Notes under the pieces: generated by a model | Databases searched by the model: none | Seen by the model: only the letters and a program-made list of their open reading frames with translations | Told to the model about the DNA's origin: nothing | Translations under genes and position numbers: made by a program | DNA from: Planctomycetaceae bacterium | GTDB lineage: Bacteria > Planctomycetota > Phycisphaerae > Phycisphaerales > UBA1924 | Direction of reading: 5' to 3' | Assembly: GCA_027487735.1 (NCBI GenBank) | Contig: JAIYDA010000115.1 | Location: 1-52,881, forward strand | Length of the DNA stretch: 52,881 nt | Shown here: one piece after another, positions 50,163 through 52,881 of the stretch | Layout: every line of letters begins with the position of its first letter | Numbering within the stretch: the stretch's first letter is position 1

Positions 50163-50969
50163 TCACCCCACCTCAAACATCCCCTGCGTGCGCACGCTCA
50201 CGCCATATCCACCACCAAGCGGCAGCAGGTGAAACGCAGTGATCGCAACATCCGTCTCGCCGCGGCGCATGTCGACGACGCTGAGGCCCGCACCCGCGAG
50301 GCTCGCGAAGGTGTGCACGAGCGAGCCTTCCTCGCGTCCGCAGCGCAGCTGGTCGTCTAGCTCGTTGGCATAGGCACGGGGCGACAGCCGCTCGCACTGC
50401 ATGCTGCACATATAGGTCACGCCCGCGCGCGCAAATCGCACTTCCACGTCGCGCTCGTGCGGAATCGCGATGGCGCGCGACACGCCGCCCAGCGGCACGG
50501 CTCTTCGCGCGGGCGTCACCAGCTCGCTCGCCCACCAGGCGTGCACGCTCTGCGTCTCGCGATGCCCAAACACGGCTGCGTGCCCGCCCTCGAGCATCCA
50601 CAGTTCCGCGTCCCACGTGCGACCGCTCAGCCGCACGCTGACAAACCGCCTCGCCTGCACGCCCAAGGGCATCGGGTGCAAAGCGCGCTCATAGAGCACG
50701 AGCTTTGCCTCGTGCACCAGCCCCGCCGCGACGTCGGCCTCTCCAGGCGTGGGCATGCCCAGCCCATCGGCGAATCGTTGCCCCGCCTGCGCGTCGGGCA
50801 TGCCCGTCACGCCCGGCACGGTTGCCTGCTGCAAGCTCGCCTCCCACAGCGCGGGCTTCACGTGCCCAGGCCTGTAAGCGGGCTTGGGCTCGATCGACGC
50901 GTGCGCATGATGGTCTTCTCCGGCGCGTGCTGCGCCGTGAGCGTCGTCCCCACGATGAGTCTCACCCAC
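50163..50969 (-). CDS. DUF2617-like protein
   Basis: A 268-aa protein without clear membrane or signal segments. The C-terminal two-thirds resemble DUF2617: ERALHPMPLGVQARRFVSVR, RDVEVRFARAGVTYMCSMQC, ERLSPRAYANELDDQL, SLVHTF and the end ITAFHLLPLGGGYGVSVRTQGMFEV, which parallels the family's AFHTFP...QSLFE ending. DUF2617 has no known function. The N-terminal 70 residues (His/Ala/Pro-rich) are unlike the family; internal ATGs at 50801 and 50756 are alternatives. It is convergent with the MFS gene and divergent from the truncated last gene. Confidence 0.6.
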   Translation of the reverse strand: MGETHRGDDAHGAARAGEDHHAHASIEPKPAYRPGHVKPALWEASLQQATVPGVTGMPDAQAGQRFADGLGMPTPGEADVAAGLVHEAKLVLYERALHPMPLGVQARRFVSVRLSGRTWDAELWMLEGGHAAVFGHRETQSVHAWWASELVTPARRAVPLGGVSRAIAIPHERDVEVRFARAGVTYMCSMQCERLSPRAYANELDDQLRCGREEGSLVHTFASLAGAGLSVVDMRRGETDVAITAFHLLPLGGGYGVSVRTQGMFEVG

Positions 50970-51173
50970 GAGTCACCCCAAGTGCCTGCGAACGCAGGCT
51001 TCAACACATCCGCGATTGTGCCCCACGCCAACGCGTCCCCGCCCCCTGTCAGGTAGGCTTTCGCCCCCGGGGGGGCTGAAATCCGATACCTTCCTTGTGC
51101 CCTCAGCTAGGACGCTGTTGGCACGGGTGCAGTGTCTCAGATTTTTAACGGTTGTCAAGGTCAACTTTCGCGC

Positions 51174-52881
51174 ATGCGGCTGTTTTCTGGCATATTTCAC
51201 AGGGCTGCTGCCCCAGCGAGCGCAGAAACCGCTTCGCCCGTTGGCCCAGGCCTCTCGCTCCACGCGCTGCGGCGCGTGCCCGCGTGGCACGTCTGCTGGG
51301 CCCTTGCCGAAGCGATGCCGCATGCGCAACCCCAAGAGCGAACACAGCTTGCGGCCTGGCTGCTCGAGCGTGCCACACCCCGCGAGGGTCGCGGCTTGCC
51401 GTGGACCGCGCAACGCGCGCGTCGCACGCGTGAAGCTGCGCTCGGCGCGCTCGCGCAGTGCTTTGCGGTGCTGCCCGAGCAGGCAGCAGAGGTTGCGTTG
51501 GTGATTGGAGAGGGGCGCTGGCGTGCGTGCGTGCCTCGCGAGGTGTTGCAAGACGGGCGCGCGGATGTGCAGGCGAGCCTCGCGCAGCTTGCCGGTCGCG
51601 CGGGCGATGCCGCGCTGCTGCCTTGGATTGAGGCTGCCTTGCCCAGCGCGAGGCCAGCCGCAGCACGTGCGCTGCGCGTGCTGGTGGAGCAGGCGCTGGC
51701 CCAAAGCAAGAAGTCGCGCCGCGAGCGCGACGAACTGGCGATGGGTGCGCTCCGCATCGCGATGCGTGCGACGCAAGAGCATGGGGGCCAGCCCGACCTG
51801 ACGGCGGCTTTGCTCATCGGGCTGGATAGCCAGCGCGGTGCGAGCCTCATGCAGGGCGTTATCAGCGATGACTTGTCGCACGAGTTGCAGCGTGCGCTGC
51901 GCACGAGCCCGCTCGCGATCGCGCGAGCTCGCGCGCTGGCATGGTGCCACATGAAGCTGCTGTCGCGTGCGTGCATCGTGAGGCTCTCTCGCGCCACCAG
52001 CACCGAAGAGCACGCGATGGTGCTTGAGCGCTGGCACCTTGCTTTGCGACCTGCCAGGCAGAGCGCACTCGCCCAGGTGCCCGTGCGACTCGCAGGGGCC
52101 CACGCGCCCATCGGTGTGCTCCGCGCCAAGCTGCGTGCAAGCCCGGGGCTTGCGCTGCCCTCGCCCGCGGTGCTGCGAGCGCTTTCCACGCAAGGCCGCA
52201 TGGGCGCAATCGTGCTCGGTGCACGCCTGCACGTGCAGGCCCGTGTGCGCGAGGCGATGCTCGAGCCACTCCTGACCGACGACCAAGCCTGCGTGCGGCA
52301 TGCCCTTGCACGCCAGTGCCCGCAAGGGTTGCTGCGCGAGCTCGCGTGGGACCAGGACGCACGCGTGGCGCGCAGCTCGCTGCTGCTGCTGCTGGCACGA
52401 GCGGAAGCGCGGGCGGAGATTGGCCCCGCCTCGCGCAAGCGAACAGCAAGCTCGCAGTCAGCCTCGACCAGCGAGCTTGCGGCTGCGGATGAGCCAGACG
52501 CCGAGCGAGAGAGCACACACGGCGGGCTTGCCACGCAGCTTGCGGTGCTGGCGCGCAGCCCGCACGCGGGCGTGCGTGCACTCGCCGAGGTGCAGGCTCG
52601 CACACTCGCGCCGCAGCGCCGGCAAGATGCCTACGCCGCGATGCACGACCCTGCGGCCCTCGCCCATTCGCTGCGTGCCCTGCTGCGCCGCGGCATCGAG
52701 GCTCACCCAGGCGAGACCGACCTCGGAAGCACGCTGGAACGCATGCTGCTCACCGCGCTCGCTCGCGTGCGGAGCGGGCGACTCGCGACGGCCTTGGAGG
52801 CCGAGCTTGCCGAGCTTTGCGGCAGCGATGTCTGCGGCACGCGCGTGCGGGCGACGAGCATCATGGTGCTGAGCAGGAGCG
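51174..52881 (+). CDS. Helical-repeat (HEAT-like) protein, 3' end cut by window edge
   Basis: The frame is open from ATG 51174 to the end of the window, at least 569 residues. It is Ala/Leu/Arg-rich and predicted almost wholly helical, with units like DQACVRHALARQCPQGLLRE and WDQDARVARSSLLLLLARAE that look like degenerate HEAT repeats. No catalytic motif or signal peptide is visible. Codon use matches its neighbours. The start is not preceded by a clear Shine-Dalgarno; the upstream region has a TTTTTAACGG AT-rich patch at 51142-51151. Family not recognised. Confidence 0.7.
   Translation, partial: MRLFSGIFHRAAAPASAETASPVGPGLSLHALRRVPAWHVCWALAEAMPHAQPQERTQLAAWLLERATPREGRGLPWTAQRARRTREAALGALAQCFAVLPEQAAEVALVIGEGRWRACVPREVLQDGRADVQASLAQLAGRAGDAALLPWIEAALPSARPAAARALRVLVEQALAQSKKSRRERDELAMGALRIAMRATQEHGGQPDLTAALLIGLDSQRGASLMQGVISDDLSHELQRALRTSPLAIARARALAWCHMKLLSRACIVRLSRATSTEEHAMVLERWHLALRPARQSALAQVPVRLAGAHAPIGVLRAKLRASPGLALPSPAVLRALSTQGRMGAIVLGARLHVQARVREAMLEPLLTDDQACVRHALARQCPQGLLRELAWDQDARVARSSLLLLLARAEARAEIGPASRKRTASSQSASTSELAAADEPDAERESTHGGLATQLAVLARSPHAGVRALAEVQARTLAPQRRQDAYAAMHDPAALAHSLRALLRRGIEAHPGETDLGSTLERMLLTALARVRSGRLATALEAELAELCGSDVCGTRVRATSIMVLSRS

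Noticed and set aside
51016..51504. Plus-strand frame before the last gene
   Set aside because: Not domain-like and Arg/Pro/Ser-rich; the frame from 51174 stays open to the window end with consistent codon use.
1..52881. tRNA, rRNA, tmRNA or insertion sequence
   Set aside because: No T-arm-like GTTCGANNC with matching acceptor stem, no rRNA stretches, and no transposase or terminal inverted repeats were seen by eye; a covariance search would be decisive.

Overview
The window is GC-rich and gene-dense, and looks like chromosomal DNA of a planctomycete, most likely class Phycisphaerae. The inference rests on family content rather than a marker gene: a planctomycete-type prepilin-like protein with a C-terminal H...DG motif, an adjacent DUF1800/DUF1501 pair, three secreted proteins ending in paired dockerin-like NNDGLFPDD repeats, a seven-iron ferredoxin, and Gram-negative envelope genes (LolCDE-type, LptD-like, MlaE-type). 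No rRNA, tRNA, CRISPR array, insertion sequence or prophage was found. Both end genes are cut by the window edges.

Layout. 1-4 kb (minus): truncated EamA transporter, prepilin-like protein, FliA/WhiG-type sigma factor with a long leader, small membrane protein. 4-8 kb: zinc-ribbon membrane protein, thioredoxin-like protein, dTDP-glucose 4,6-dehydratase, a DUF433/DUF5615 toxin-antitoxin-like pair and an FmdB-like protein without its usual zinc site. 8-14 kb: two tandem secreted propeller-repeat/Ig/dockerin paralogues of almost equal size. 14.6-19.3 kb: recR, OsmC, DUF1800, DUF1501, ferredoxin. 19.3-26.8 kb: class-V aminotransferase, Tricorn-like protease, secreted DNase I-fold protein with dockerin tail. 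27-28.4 kb: GDP-mannose 3,5-epimerase-like enzyme with a histone-H1-like lysine tail. 28.5-33.6 kb: META lipoprotein, a secreted protein of unknown function, and a minus-strand cluster of 3D-domain protein, HEAT-like lipoprotein, RsbW-type kinase, STAS protein and MlaE permease. 34-40.4 kb: SDR, ATP-dependent DNA ligase with its exonuclease, LolD-like ATPase and LolC/E-like permease. 40.5-45 kb: ECF sigma factor coupled to a membrane partner, PH-domain/CoaE fusion, hpt, shikimate kinase. 45-52.9 kb: LptD-like protein, MFS transporter, DUF2617-like protein, truncated helical-repeat protein.

Shared themes are envelope assembly (LptD, Lol, MlaE, sugar-nucleotide enzymes), secretion with dockerin-like tails, and regulation by sigma factors and partner switching. 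The most unusual DNA-level feature is a set of short intergenic arrays whose unit sequence drifts while a strict period of 7 bp (or 14) is kept. Related-looking 15-bp arrays occur inside two unrelated genes, where the period keeps the reading frame. The most unusual proteins are the lysine-tailed epimerase and the membrane-anchored PH-CoaE fusion. The most interesting gene cluster is MlaE-STAS-RsbW, which could place a lipid transporter under partner-switch control.
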